A stretch of DNA of 64,000 nt from positions 124,001 to 188,000 of the forward strand of contig NZ_WWFG01000003.1 in assembly GCF_026127265.1 (NCBI RefSeq). Reading direction: 5' to 3'. Within the stretch, counting starts at the first letter, position 1. Each line of letters begins with the position of its first letter. The position numbers and the translations under genes were made by a program. The notes under the pieces are model-generated. The model searched no databases. It was not told the origin of the DNA and worked only from the letters and a program-made list of their open reading frames with translations. Below, one piece after another: positions 35,514-45,737 of this stretch. Source of the DNA: Nostoc sp. KVJ3 (GTDB taxonomy: Bacteria > Cyanobacteriota > Cyanobacteriia > Cyanobacteriales > Nostocaceae).

Positions 35514-38483
35514 TCAAGCCAAAACTAAGAGCTTGTCATCATCCAACAAATTCGGTACAGTCTCCATATCAATCAAGTAATCGCCGAAACGCTTGATATG
35601 ACTCGTCATATAAGGACTCAACGCCGCCACATCTTCACGAGTAATCAAATAACCAGCTTTCAGGAAATCACGCAAAACCTCAGTCAAATCTACAACATTG
35701 TGGAAGATCACAGCATTAGCAACCAAATCATTATATTTAACAATCTTCTCCTGCTCAATTGGGTCATTATTAGCAATAACTCCAAAACCACCGAAGAAAA
35801 ACCACTTTGAGAAACCGTTATAAGACTCAACAATATTCGTTGCCGCAGTAATCTGTTGTCGTAACTTCATATCCGAAATATATTGCAACAGAAATACCGT
35901 CCTGATTACCCGTCCTAACTCCTGAAAAGCTTGGTATAATCTGTTTTTACGACTATAGTTTCCCAGTTTTCGTAACAGCACCGCACTCGAAATCTTGCCA
36001 GTTTGAATCGACAGCACAACCTGTAAAATATCTTGCCAATGGGTTTGAATTTTCTCCCAATCAATCGCATCCTTGAACAAAGAATCAATATGCTTGTAAA
36101 CCGTATCATTATCTGGGCGGAAGAAATTTAAATCTTTCCAATTCCGAATCCGGGGCATTAACTTAATCCCCAACATATGTGATAATGCAAACACAGGCGT
36201 TGATTGCCCTTGAGTATCTGCGTGAATCGTATGAGGCTGAATATCAGAAAGATTTTTTAACAAACCCTCAATAATATAAACAGCCTCCCAGGTTCCGCAG
36301 GAAATAAAATGACTAAATAGCGCCACATAGGTATCAGAAACATGGTGGTAAGCAATGCCTCCGTAGCCACCATAGCGGATATGATACTCAGAGAGTAAAT
36401 TTTCTTCGTAGAGTTCGTACTTAGTCCCATCAGCCGCCGCAGTTGTCCCATCACCCCAAATGCTCGGAAGCTTTAAAACATTGTAGCGATTAATAATATC
36501 CACAAGGGCTGCATTCAATTTATCCACACTCACATGACGCCGATTAACAAACGATATTTCCTTACTTGTGACAATACCCCGCATGTGTCTTGCAGCTTGA
36601 GTCGGCCCCAAATTACAACCATAGGTGAAACTAGTCAACAAATAACGTTCTGTCGCCCGTTCTAATTTCGGATCGCTGCCGCTCATCGGCCCAAAATGGC
36701 GTGTAAAATTAGTCCAATAATCGACATTCCGCAGAATATCAATCAAATTACGTTCACCAAACCTTTGTTCCACAGCCTCAAGTAAAGTCTTAGCTGATGG
36801 ACTCAAATCATGACGTGGAGATTTTTTTAATACAGGTTCACCCAAATCATTAATCACAAGTTGACGATTATCTGGATAACCAGCATCCACTTTAAAAGCC
36901 GTATCAGTCAACAAAGACTTGAGTTCGTAAACATTACCAACCGCATCACTAGCAAAACCCAAATCTCCACAATACTGGTCAATCAGTGGTAAACATTCTG
37001 ACCAAGGCAACAACTGTTCTCGGTGGTCAGCGTAATTCTCACTTCCCTTGACGCAAATATCCCCCGACCTCAATTCAGCCATTAAGTAAGAAAAAACACA
37101 AACTTCCAGATGGCGACGCACAATTTTAGTTTTGTTTCCTTGTTCGACGAATAAAAGTTTCTGCCATTGAGGAGAAGCAAAATCTAAATCAATAGTATTA
37201 TTGAAGAATTGACCCCGCCGTGACTGATTTTCTAAAATAAAATTTAATGCCTCAACTACACTTTGTTCGTTGGTAGTGGATGAAAACTTCAAAGCACCTA
37301 GCAACCGAAAGAAAGTACTGCGATGACTTTTATAAAATTGCCACAATAGGGGAAAATAATTATTTCCCTTATAGGCATTTATCGCCTCACATTCAGTTAA
37401 TAGTTGTTCAGCACCACCGGATGGAATGAGTACTTGATTAACTCGCTCGACCGGATCGACAGTCTGAACTTCTGGCGGTTCATCAACCAATACTTGTAGA
37501 ACATTAGTGAAAACCCCCAGTAACTTCTCAACCGTTGATTGATATCTTTGTTTGATAAGTTCTAATTCTCTTTTGGCATGATTATGAATTAACTGCATTT
37601 TTTTGAGAAACATCTCGACCAAATTATCTCGCGTCATCACGCTTGCCGAGTAAATCAGGCATAATATTAGAGTAATTCGTTTTGGCAAATTAAACTCTTT
37701 GATTTCACTCGCATCTAATACTCTCGCTTCAGCAGCAAAGTGTTGAATCTTAGCTGCTGTCATATCAGCAAGGAGTGGTTTAATATCTCCCAAAGAATCA
37801 AGCCAGATTGAATGTACAATTAAATCATTGAGATGATTGCGGGTTGGGCGTTTAGGAAGTTGCTTGAGATTATTGTAAAGACTTCTATATTCGACTGGAT
37901 GATTATCTAAAAGGTCGAGTAGACGTTGTTGATAATCATTACTTAGGCGACTAAGTACCAAATTGAATAGGTTTTGATTGACTACATTCCTAACTCGGCG
38001 TACTAATCTATTTAATGTGTTAAATCCTGGTAATTCATATCTATTTTTAATTAGTTCGGCAATTGCCACATTCATTAAATCAGCAGGATTATCCATCACC
38101 TGGGCTGATTCATTCACCGCAGATACCGCTAAATGCAGCGCAGTCTGATTAAAAGATTTAACTTGAAGATATTCGCGGATAGCTGTTCGATGTCGGTACA
38201 TTGTTTTGTTATTTTCATAACCTAAAACAATATCAAGAGCAAATTTTAAATGACTGCGAATATGGTTAATAATTTTCAGTGGGATATCTGCAATCGATGG
38301 AAAGTAACCCAGTCTTTGGAATGATTTTAAAATGACGAGCAGACTCAAAATATTACTTTCACCTTTCGTCGTATTGTAAGCGAAAGCAATTTCGGATTTA
38401 GTTGGAGTATAAATCTCAGTAAGTTCTTTGGTGGTAAATTGGCGTTTGAATCTAGGATAAGCGGTACGTTCAATTGATGTCAC
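35514..38483 (-). CDS. tnpA: Tn3-family transposase TnpA
   Basis: 989 residues, the usual Tn3 size. The N-terminal DUF4158-type DNA-binding region (YPRFKRQFTTKELTEIYTPT) is followed by the large DDE_Tnp_Tn3 catalytic region: IWGDGTTAAADGTKYELYEE and HTIHADTQGQSTPVFALSHM carry the two Asp, and the Glu lies in ATNIVESYNGFSKWFFFGG. It drives replicative transposition through cointegrates. The frame is uninterrupted, so it is probably active. The stop is about 95 bp from the left inverted repeat. Confidence 0.95.
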   Translation of the reverse strand: MTSIERTAYPRFKRQFTTKELTEIYTPTKSEIAFAYNTTKGESNILSLLVILKSFQRLGYFPSIADIPLKIINHIRSHLKFALDIVLGYENNKTMYRHRTAIREYLQVKSFNQTALHLAVSAVNESAQVMDNPADLMNVAIAELIKNRYELPGFNTLNRLVRRVRNVVNQNLFNLVLSRLSNDYQQRLLDLLDNHPVEYRSLYNNLKQLPKRPTRNHLNDLIVHSIWLDSLGDIKPLLADMTAAKIQHFAAEARVLDASEIKEFNLPKRITLILCLIYSASVMTRDNLVEMFLKKMQLIHNHAKRELELIKQRYQSTVEKLLGVFTNVLQVLVDEPPEVQTVDPVERVNQVLIPSGGAEQLLTECEAINAYKGNNYFPLLWQFYKSHRSTFFRLLGALKFSSTTNEQSVVEALNFILENQSRRGQFFNNTIDLDFASPQWQKLLFVEQGNKTKIVRRHLEVCVFSYLMAELRSGDICVKGSENYADHREQLLPWSECLPLIDQYCGDLGFASDAVGNVYELKSLLTDTAFKVDAGYPDNRQLVINDLGEPVLKKSPRHDLSPSAKTLLEAVEQRFGERNLIDILRNVDYWTNFTRHFGPMSGSDPKLERATERYLLTSFTYGCNLGPTQAARHMRGIVTSKEISFVNRRHVSVDKLNAALVDIINRYNVLKLPSIWGDGTTAAADGTKYELYEENLLSEYHIRYGGYGGIAYHHVSDTYVALFSHFISCGTWEAVYIIEGLLKNLSDIQPHTIHADTQGQSTPVFALSHMLGIKLMPRIRNWKDLNFFRPDNDTVYKHIDSLFKDAIDWEKIQTHWQDILQVVLSIQTGKISSAVLLRKLGNYSRKNRLYQAFQELGRVIRTVFLLQYISDMKLRQQITAATNIVESYNGFSKWFFFGGFGVIANNDPIEQEKIVKYNDLVANAVIFHNVVDLTEVLRDFLKAGYLITREDVAALSPYMTSHIKRFGDYLIDMETVPNLLDDDKLLVLA

Positions 38484-38541
38484 ACTGATATTGATGGATT
38501 GTCCATACTGGTATTGCTTTTATAGATATAAAACAAAATCT

Positions 38542-39057
38542 TCACTTTTTCTTGGTTCGAGAGTTTTTTCTCAAAGCATGCTCTCTGTTACTACCAATTT
38601 CAACAATCGTATTTTTGTAATAAAAGCCGCAATAAGGACAGTAGGAATGCTTGAAAGTTGTCACTGATTTACCACATTTGAGACAGTGGGCAACAAGCTC
38701 AAACCCGCACATAAAGCAGTACAATGACCTGATATCGTTCCAAATCGGTTCTGTGGGTGTCCCTGGAGTCCAGCATTGGGGACAAAATTTAATGCTGGTA
38801 AATGGTTGCTGTATTTCCTCATCGCTACAAATTCCTTCTAAGTACTCAATTGGTATCGATAAAGCCCTAGCTAGCCCCCGACGGGTTTTGTGATTTAATC
38901 TCGTCGTGATCCCCCGTTCTATTTTTCCGTATGTATGCAGGTGAATACCAGCCTGATGAGCTAGCTGATTTTGACTCATCTTTAATTCCACACGCAACCG
39001 CTTAATGTAGTCGCCAATCGGTTCCTGTGGCATGGGTGTCTTCAAAGTATCCATCAA
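38542..39057 (-). CDS. XRE-family regulator with zinc ribbons
   Basis: An N-terminal Cro/CI-type HTH (IGDYIKRLRVELKMSQNQLA, HLHTYGKIERGITTRL) is followed by three CxxC-type zinc pairs (CPQC, CFMCG, CLKCGK and CPYCGF). Located between tnpA and the divergent recombinase, it most likely represses one or both. The spacer 39058-39138 holds ATCATTATTATT and AATAATGAT, complementary blocks that could be its operator or part of the resolution site. Confidence 0.82.
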   Translation of the reverse strand: MMDTLKTPMPQEPIGDYIKRLRVELKMSQNQLAHQAGIHLHTYGKIERGITTRLNHKTRRGLARALSIPIEYLEGICSDEEIQQPFTSIKFCPQCWTPGTPTEPIWNDIRSLYCFMCGFELVAHCLKCGKSVTTFKHSYCPYCGFYYKNTIVEIGSNREHALRKNSRTKKK

Positions 39058-39138
39058 GAATCATCATTATTATTCTAAAAAAGATATATTAAATAATGAT
39101 TGTTTGTCTCGATAGAAATTACATAAATTGGAGAGAAA
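39058..39138. promoter_or_regulatory. Divergent promoter / possible resolution site of the Tn3 element
   Basis: 81 bp, very AT-rich, between the divergent regulator and recombinase genes. It contains imperfect inverted blocks ATCATTATT and AATAATGAT and a purine-rich GGAGAG before the recombinase start. In Tn4430-type elements the internal resolution site sits at this place; binding repeats cannot be proven by eye. Confidence 0.4.
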
Positions 39139-40023
39139 TTGACTGTTACTTTAGCCACTGTTATTACTGAGTTTTTGTCACGCCCGGATTTAGCTAAAAG
39201 TACCAGACGTACTTATGAATTGGTGTTGAAACCAATACTTGGAGAATACGGTATTTGGGAGATTGAGATTATCGGTAAGCAGACTTTAATTGAGTATTTA
39301 AGAAGTTTGGATGATTGCAGCTATACAACTCATCGCAAGTACCAAGCAATACTACAAAGTTTGTTTAATTTCGCTGTGGAGCAAGGTTATATTAAGTTTA
39401 ATCCCATTAATGGTTTAAAACAGCGTCAACCAAATCCTGATAGGGGAGAACATAAAACTGATTCTGTAGTAAGATATTTAACACCTGAACAGTTAAATAT
39501 CCTTTATTATTCTGTTAAATCTGACCTACGTATGAATGCTATAGTGCATCTTCTACATCGCTCAGGTTGCCGTATATCAGAGCTTTTAGCGTTAAATATA
39601 GATGATGTTAACCAAGACTTATATAAATTTCAAGTACTTGGTAAAGGTAACAAACGGCGTTGTTGTTATTTTAGTGATGGGGCTGCCGAGGCATTAAGTA
39701 AATTTATCTTATATGAGCGCCACAATACCGTAGATGCACTCTTCACAGCACAACAGCCAGTGACTAAAGTTGTTAGTAGAATTAGCTATCGCACTGTGCA
39801 TGAATATTGGCGAGAGTTAATAAGTATATATCCGGAGCTAGTCGGAGTCAGAATCCACGATTTACGGCATACTTTTGCTACTGAGCGTGTTGGGCTAATG
39901 GGTATTGAGGAATTGCGGGCACTGATGGGGCATGAGAATATTCAAACAACTCTACGTTACCAAAAAGTTACGTCTGCTAGGGCGGAAGAAGTTGCACGTC
40001 AGGCTTTAAAAAGTTTAACTTAA
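39139..40023 (+). CDS. Tyrosine recombinase (TnpI-type resolvase)
   Basis: Phage-integrase family. N-terminal SAM-like core-binding domain (FLSRPDLAKSTRRTYELVLK), then a catalytic domain with Arg in LLHRSGCRISELLAL, Lys in VLGKGNKRR, HDLRHTFA, GHENIQTTL and the nucleophile Tyr in TLRYQKV. 294 residues. In this location it should resolve Tn3 cointegrates as TnpI does in Tn4430. The start at TTG 39139 follows GGAGAG. Confidence 0.9.
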   Translation: MTVTLATVITEFLSRPDLAKSTRRTYELVLKPILGEYGIWEIEIIGKQTLIEYLRSLDDCSYTTHRKYQAILQSLFNFAVEQGYIKFNPINGLKQRQPNPDRGEHKTDSVVRYLTPEQLNILYYSVKSDLRMNAIVHLLHRSGCRISELLALNIDDVNQDLYKFQVLGKGNKRRCCYFSDGAAEALSKFILYERHNTVDALFTAQQPVTKVVSRISYRTVHEYWRELISIYPELVGVRIHDLRHTFATERVGLMGIEELRALMGHENIQTTLRYQKVTSARAEEVARQALKSLT

Positions 40024-40268
40024 ATTCTTAAGAGTTTATATTTTGACAATGCTTTTTACTATGAAGATTAAAATTATTATGCTGATATTTAGCACGAGTT
40101 TTTATACAAAATAATCATGTTTTTGCTGGTAGTTGAAGAGAAGACACTATACTCTGCGTCAAGAGAGTGAGTTTTGGGAAAAACTAACCCATACAGTTTG
40201 CATTATTGCAAGTATATTAACAAAACTTTGCATCGTGTCCCATTTTGCACGTATCCCGGTTGTACCCC

Positions 40269-42685
40269 CCATTGGTAAACCTTTGCTCATCCCAGACTTG
40301 GCGCATTTTGCCACATCCGGTAGATTTGTCAATATCTGCTTTGACCACGATACTAAGCCCGAAACTGTTCAAAGAGTAAGAACAGCGATTACTCGCATGG
40401 GGCGATTGCTCATAAACTCTGGTTGCCAGCTACGAGTGATTGACCTACCAGGAACCGAAAAGGGAGTTGATGATTTTGTCGTTGCCCAAGGCTGTGATGC
40501 TTTTCATGCACTGTACAACACCGCCGAAACATTGGAGCTATGGGAAATCAAATTATTCACCTTGTTAACTTATCCTCCAGCCATCGCACTCAACCAACGA
40601 TTCCTGAGTGGGCTGATTGCACCAGAAGGCGAAAAGCTGATTGTCCTCAAAGCTCCCAAAGGCACGGGCAAAACCGAGTGGCTGTCCTCTGAAGTAGCCA
40701 AAGCACATGACCAAGGGCGTAAGGTACTCATCATCACCCACCGCATTCAACTGGGTGAGGCGTTGTGCGATCGCTTCGGCGTTGATTATGTCAGCGAGAT
40801 TAAAACCTCTGACACAGGTGGTTTGCTTGGGTATGGCGTGTGTGTTGATTCGTTGCACAAAGATAGTCAAGCGCGATTCAACCCCAACGACTGGTCAAAC
40901 GATGTCATTATTATTGATGAGTGCGACCAAGTTTTCTGGCATTTGCTCCACTCTACAACAGATGTGGCCAAGCGGCGGGTAGCGATACTGCGAAATTTCA
41001 AGCAGTTGGTACAGAATATTTTGGGCAGCGAACACGGCAAAATCTATCTGTCTTCTGCCGATGCCTCAGATACCGATATCAAGTACATTCTTTCTCTGGC
41101 AGGAGAATATAAAGTTAACCCGTTTGTAATCGTAAATAATTATCAGCCTGTTTCTGGCAAGTGCTACAACTACTCCGGCAGTAATCCCAAGAATTTGATT
41201 GCCGCGTTAGACAAGGCGATCGCAAAAGGGGGACATCATTTATTATGTTGTTCTGCCCAAAAAGCAAAGTCAAAATGGGGGACGCAAGCCCTTGAACAAC
41301 GGTTTAAGCAGAAATTCCCACATCTACGAATTTTGAGAATTGACAGTCATTCTGTTTTAGACCCGAAACATGGGGCTTTTGAGTGTATTGCCCATCTCAA
41401 CGAAATCCTCACGCAATATGATTTAGTAATAGCCTCACCCAGCTTGGAAACAGGGGTGTCTATCGACATTCGAGGTCATTTTAGTTCAGTCTGGGGAATA
41501 TTCCAGGGAGTTCAGCCTGTGGACTCTGTACGGCAGATGTTGGCACGGTTACGGGAAACTGTTGACCGTCACATTTGGGTGAGTCAGTACGGAATGGGGA
41601 CTGTGGGCAATGGTTCAACTTCTATGGGTGGATTATTGCGAAGTCAGGATATCGCAACACAAGCCAATATCGCTCTGTTGTCAGCTTCGGATAATGATGA
41701 TTACTCATTCATTGATCAGAACTTTCAACCTGAATCTTTACAAACCTGGGCCAAGCGTGGGGCTGTTATCAACGTCGAGATGCGCCGTTATCGTGAATTT
41801 GTGCTGAAGGGTTTGGAAAGTGATGGGTACACCCTTATTGATGCTGATGATTCTGACCCCGACGAAACCAAGGAAGTCGTCAAAGAAGTGAAAGCAGCAT
41901 CCAAAGAATTGTATAGGAGTGAATGCCTGGGGGTTTCTAAATCTGAAGATGTGTCAGATGACGAGCTGAAGAAGCTGCAAGAGAAGCGGGTAAAAACGAA
42001 AGAAGAAAGATACCAACAGCGTAAGGGTGAATTGTCCCGACGTTACGAAGTTGAAGCGACACCCGAATTAGTCGAAAAGGATGATAACGGCTGGTATCCC
42101 CAACTGCGGTTGCACTATTATCTCACTGTGGGGCGGGAGTTTTTGACCAGTCGGGACAGCAAACGGGCAAAGGCACAGGCTGAGGCTGGGGAGAATGCTA
42201 TTTGGAAGCCAGATTTTAACAAGGGGCAGATGTTGTCGTCGGTGCTGTTCTTGGAAAGCCTTAATCTGTTGCAGTTGCTTACGCCTGGGGAGAAGTTACG
42301 AGGTTCTGATCAGAGAATGCAGAAATTTAAGGCGATCGCACTACAGCATCGGTTCTTGATCAAGAATTACCTGAACGTGACTATTTCGGAAAAACTGACT
42401 TCCATTGCGATCGCTCAGAAATTGCTGGACAAGATTGATCTGCGGCTGTCATACATTGGGCGGTTAGGGCCGAGGGGGAAGCGGGAGTGTGTTTATAAAT
42501 TTGTTACTCCTAACGATGGGCGTGATTGTATTTTCAAGCAGTGGTTAAGTCGGGAGTTGGTGTCAGTCAGTAGTAATATAAATGTACCAACACCAATTAC
42601 TGACACAACATCACTCCCCAGTAATGAGGATATGGGCGGACAGGAAAACCCCACTGATTCATGGTGGCAGCAGGTTAATCCCTAA
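40269..42685 (+). pseudogene. CyRepA1-type plasmid replication protein, N-terminally truncated
   Basis: About 800 residues remain. The front is the second half of a DUF3854/TOPRIM-like primase domain (RFVNICFDHDTKPETVQRVR, PGTEKGVDDFVVAQG). Then a helicase-like ATPase: Walker A KAPKGTGKTEW, Walker B DVIIIDECDQ, and later motifs (SLETGVSIDIRG, RQMLARLRE). A charged linker and C-terminal domain follow. The family is the replication initiator/primase-helicase of cyanobacterial plasmids. The N-terminus was removed at the Tn3 right end; an open frame from 40133 fuses transposon codons to it, so a chimeric protein is possible. Confidence 0.82.
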
Positions 42686-42936
42686 TCGTATTTTCAAAGA
42701 AATACGATTCATGTCCACAATCGCAACGAAAGGATGATGGATACATTTCTATTGCCATCTTAAACGCCACGATAAATACTCTCAAATACTACCATCTTTT
42801 ATGAAATGAACGATTGCCTAGAGCAGTGGCGAGTGTCATTAACGGGATTTTCATGAGTTCTGTCGGAAAAAATAAATTTAAACGGTACAATAGTACATTT
42901 ATACTATATAATTCCTACTAAATTGATTCAAAACAC

Positions 42937-43644
42937 ATGAAGCAAGTAGTTAGACAAATTAAAGAGCGAATCAAATTCGAGTTTGAATTAGAAGCAATTA
43001 AATATGAATTGTGGAGATTAGATGACTATGAATATAGAAAGCTTCAAAAAAATAGTTTTTTTATTAAAGATGAAGATTCATTCTTCAAGAATATTTACTT
43101 GTCTGAAAATAAAAGCCAAGACAATTTGAACCTAGCACAGTCGTTTATCACGTTAACTTGGCTTTTTGGAAATAGCAGTGATTCATTTGATAGTTGCAAA
43201 GGCTCTTTTAGCTTCCCATTATTACTAACTATTAATAAAACAATAGGAAATTTTTTCTATTTATTGCATATTTTTGATGCTAAAGGCTGGATATATTATC
43301 GAATATATAAAGTATTTGAAGATGAATCAGACATACCTCCAATCCAGAATGAAGTATTTGAATCAGAGTTTACACGCCAAGAAATTAATAATTTTCTCGA
43401 CTATATACATAGATATATTAGTGAGTCTTTTAAAAGTTTAAATTCTGTAACTGCACCCGAACCATTTTTGAAAGCAATTGATGCAAGCTTGATAGTTTAC
43501 GGTTATTACAATAACCAGTATATTGAGGAAGGATATAATAGTAAGCAGTCATATCAAGCAGCACTTAAAAGATTTCGGTTACTAGGGCTTTGGCCTTGGC
43601 AATCACAGAATATAAGTGGTTTGTTACAAACTATTATCAGTTAA
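42937..43644 (+). CDS. Hypothetical protein, 235 aa
   Basis: Helical, rich in Phe, Tyr, Asn and Lys: an N-terminal charged helix (MKQVVRQIKERIKFEFELEA), a central aromatic beta region (TIGNFFYLLHIFDAKGWIYY), and a helical C-terminus with SKQSYQAALKRFRLLGLWPW. Its low GC sets it apart from the CyRepA1 gene upstream and suggests separate acquisition. I recognise no family. Confidence 0.55.
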   Translation: MKQVVRQIKERIKFEFELEAIKYELWRLDDYEYRKLQKNSFFIKDEDSFFKNIYLSENKSQDNLNLAQSFITLTWLFGNSSDSFDSCKGSFSFPLLLTINKTIGNFFYLLHIFDAKGWIYYRIYKVFEDESDIPPIQNEVFESEFTRQEINNFLDYIHRYISESFKSLNSVTAPEPFLKAIDASLIVYGYYNNQYIEEGYNSKQSYQAALKRFRLLGLWPWQSQNISGLLQTIIS

Positions 43645-44439
43645 CTATCGGAAAGTTAAAGCAGCGATCCGGTCGTACTCTTGCTGCACTACTGAAACAG
43701 GCAATCGATTTAATCGGCTCTCTAACACCAAGGGAATTCCCTTTGGAAAATTAGTAATCTGAGATAACCACCAAGTATTGGCCGTAATCCGCGAATGTAT
43801 ATCTTGCCGTCCATCATTGTCTGAAATGTGAATTTCTAAAAGTTTCTCTGGTGGAAGTCCCAACCATTCATTCAACAGTATTTCGGTTTTGTCACGCCAA
43901 ATGTTGAGATGGGCCAAGTCCACAACTATCTTGACCTGGGGAACATCTTGGCAAAATTGAGCAAGTTCTGAAGCATTATCCAAAAGGTTCTCAACAGTGC
44001 TATTTGTGAGTGTAGGATACATTGTTTCTACACCCAAAGCAATACCTCGCGTTAGACAAACCCGATGAAGACGATGAATATTTTCTACAAATGTTGTGTA
44101 TGCTAAAACGCGTTCAGTGGTTTTACAAAAGTTTCCTCCATGTACTGAATAAGCGGTAACATCTATACTAGCTAGATAATCTGCCAATCGTTCAAAATAT
44201 TTCCAATCTTGAGGTTGAGCTAGATTGAAAGGATAATGGCGTGCGCTGCAAACAAAAGCATGATGCGCTCGATAGAGCATTCCCTGTTGTCTAAAATCCT
44301 CTACTGCTTGCGCTGAATCAGTATCAGGTCGAGGCCCAATTGCTAGCTCAACATACCGGATTCCTGCATTCCAAAATATTGTTAATGCTTCACGGGTTGA
44401 AACTCCACCATAGGCTGACAAGCTCAAATACAATTGCAT
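43645..44439 (-). CDS. Sugar phosphate isomerase/epimerase-like TIM barrel
   Basis: 264 residues of the xylose-isomerase-like/AP-endonuclease-2 fold. Metal-ligand regions are visible: GVETMYP (Glu), VKIVVDLAHLNIW (Asp/His), LEIHISDNDGRQDIHSR (His/Asp/His) and VLESR (Glu). Its start overlaps the stop of the upstream 237-aa gene in TAATG, so they are translated together. The substrate is unknown; the family covers sugar epimerases and related enzymes. Confidence 0.82.
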   Translation of the reverse strand: MQLYLSLSAYGGVSTREALTIFWNAGIRYVELAIGPRPDTDSAQAVEDFRQQGMLYRAHHAFVCSARHYPFNLAQPQDWKYFERLADYLASIDVTAYSVHGGNFCKTTERVLAYTTFVENIHRLHRVCLTRGIALGVETMYPTLTNSTVENLLDNASELAQFCQDVPQVKIVVDLAHLNIWRDKTEILLNEWLGLPPEKLLEIHISDNDGRQDIHSRITANTWWLSQITNFPKGIPLVLESRLNRLPVSVVQQEYDRIAALTFR

Positions 44440-45152
44440 TAGTCTTCCTCTATGGATGAATAATTAAAAATAGCTCTTCTAGGTTTAAGTGCGAATATTT
44501 TGAGGGAGTAACCTACTAATGTGCTGATTTCAGCCGCTAATTGCTGTTTTTGTGACTCTGGATATTCCATATCTCTAAGTAAATATTTTACGTCACCATA
44601 AATGTAGTCCTCAATTTGCCCTTTTATAGAAGTTTCACTACACTCGTTCACGTTATATATGCGTTTTAATGGTATTTCATTGATCGAATGCTCAATTGAA
44701 CCTAATTTTAGAGACAGAGTATAGCTATACCCGATAAAGTTACGTTCGTCATCATAACCATTCAGGTCTTCGTGAGTTTGGTAGTTGCTCAAACCTATCG
44801 GTAGTTTGAGCATCGCCAATAACCAAGTAGTTGGATCTTCTGCAATACTAAATTCTGATTTGCGCGTATACCAATTATTACTTTTAGTCTGTTTTAACTC
44901 TTGTACAAATGCTCTTAATCCTGGCATTGGCAACAAGCAACGAGCATCAGTAGCCAGAGCATCAGTGATCCGTTTAAGTTCTATTGCTTGTGTTTCTACT
45001 AAGCTCTGTTCTGCGTCACGAATTTCTTGCATTCGTGTAATGACCAACTCTTGCAAAGAAGCAATTTGTGGATCGAATTGGCTGGAATGATCTTGTACTA
45101 ATTCTTCATACAAAGAAAATAGGGAATTAGAATCTGCCATAGCATTCCTCAA
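44439..45152 (-). CDS. Hypothetical protein coupled to the TIM-barrel gene, 237 aa
   Basis: An N-terminal helical half with a coiled-coil pattern (IASLQELVITRMQEIRDAEQ) and an alpha/beta second half (LSLKLGSIEHSINEIPLKRI, KQQLAAEISTLVGYSLKIFA). The TAATG overlap with the isomerase-like gene shows one operon. No family recognised. ATG 45137 (MADSNSLFSLYEEL) is an alternative start. Confidence 0.6.
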   Translation of the reverse strand: MRNAMADSNSLFSLYEELVQDHSSQFDPQIASLQELVITRMQEIRDAEQSLVETQAIELKRITDALATDARCLLPMPGLRAFVQELKQTKSNNWYTRKSEFSIAEDPTTWLLAMLKLPIGLSNYQTHEDLNGYDDERNFIGYSYTLSLKLGSIEHSINEIPLKRIYNVNECSETSIKGQIEDYIYGDVKYLLRDMEYPESQKQQLAAEISTLVGYSLKIFALKPRRAIFNYSSIEED

Positions 45153-45301
45153 TTTGGAAGTACAAAATATTAATAACTATTGCAGTTTGAAGCTGTTGAA
45201 CCTGGTTTGATAGTTCTTTTGTACTAATATACCACTAACTCTTTCAATCGATGCTTCAACGCAAAATTATTTTTTATCCAGCAGTTGCTAGGAGGATTTT
45301 G

Positions 45302-45649
45302 ATGCCCAACTGGAGTGCGATTGAAGCTAGTTTTTTACATCTAACCCAACCACAGCAATTGGGTGAATTAGCATCAAGTCTGGCACACTTGAAGTCTTGG
45401 GTACAAAGTAGCGGTTGTAACCAAGTTATTCCAGTATTGTTACACGAAAGTTTGTTGTATTTGTCTTTAATACAGCAAAACAGTGAAATCTATAATGTCG
45501 AATTAAACCAACTTCAAGACTTGTTACAAGATTGGCAACGCAATTGGGATACCATCAAGGAGCAATCAAGCCAAAGGTTAAGCATAGCTGATGTTGCTTC
45601 TAATTGGTCAGAACGAGTTTTAAATATGTCTGGTTTATTGAGTTCTTAA
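45302..45649 (+). CDS. Hypothetical protein, 115 aa
   Basis: ATG 45302 is chosen because AGGAGG at 45290-45295 is a strong ribosome site at ideal spacing; the longer frame from 45251 has none. The product starts MPNWSAIEASFLHLTQPQQL and is wholly helical (LGELASSLAHLKSWVQSSGC, LNQLQDLLQDWQRNWDTI). It precedes the GIY-YIG gene by 88 bp in the same direction and may form an operon with it. Function unknown. Confidence 0.65.
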   Translation: MPNWSAIEASFLHLTQPQQLGELASSLAHLKSWVQSSGCNQVIPVLLHESLLYLSLIQQNSEIYNVELNQLQDLLQDWQRNWDTIKEQSSQRLSIADVASNWSERVLNMSGLLSS

Positions 45650-45737
45650 TCAATTAGCCCCTAGTCTGAGCGATCGCCACTGTCATCTCTGTGTTGGAAT
45701 ACTTTATCATGACTCTGGTTGCACTCAACAAACATCT

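Larger units (their letters stand above)
35420..40268. mobile_element. Tn3-family transposon with TnpI-type recombinase, 4849 bp
   Basis: Inverted ends of about 35-38 bp begin GGGGTACAGCCGGGATACGT on the left and GGGGTACAACCGGGATACGT on the right; one mismatch in the first 35 bases. It contains tnpA, an XRE/zinc regulator and a tyrosine recombinase, and no passenger genes. The flanking five bases are TACAC (left) and CCATT (right), so the usual 5-bp duplication is absent. The flanking genes do not belong together. Confidence 0.93.
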
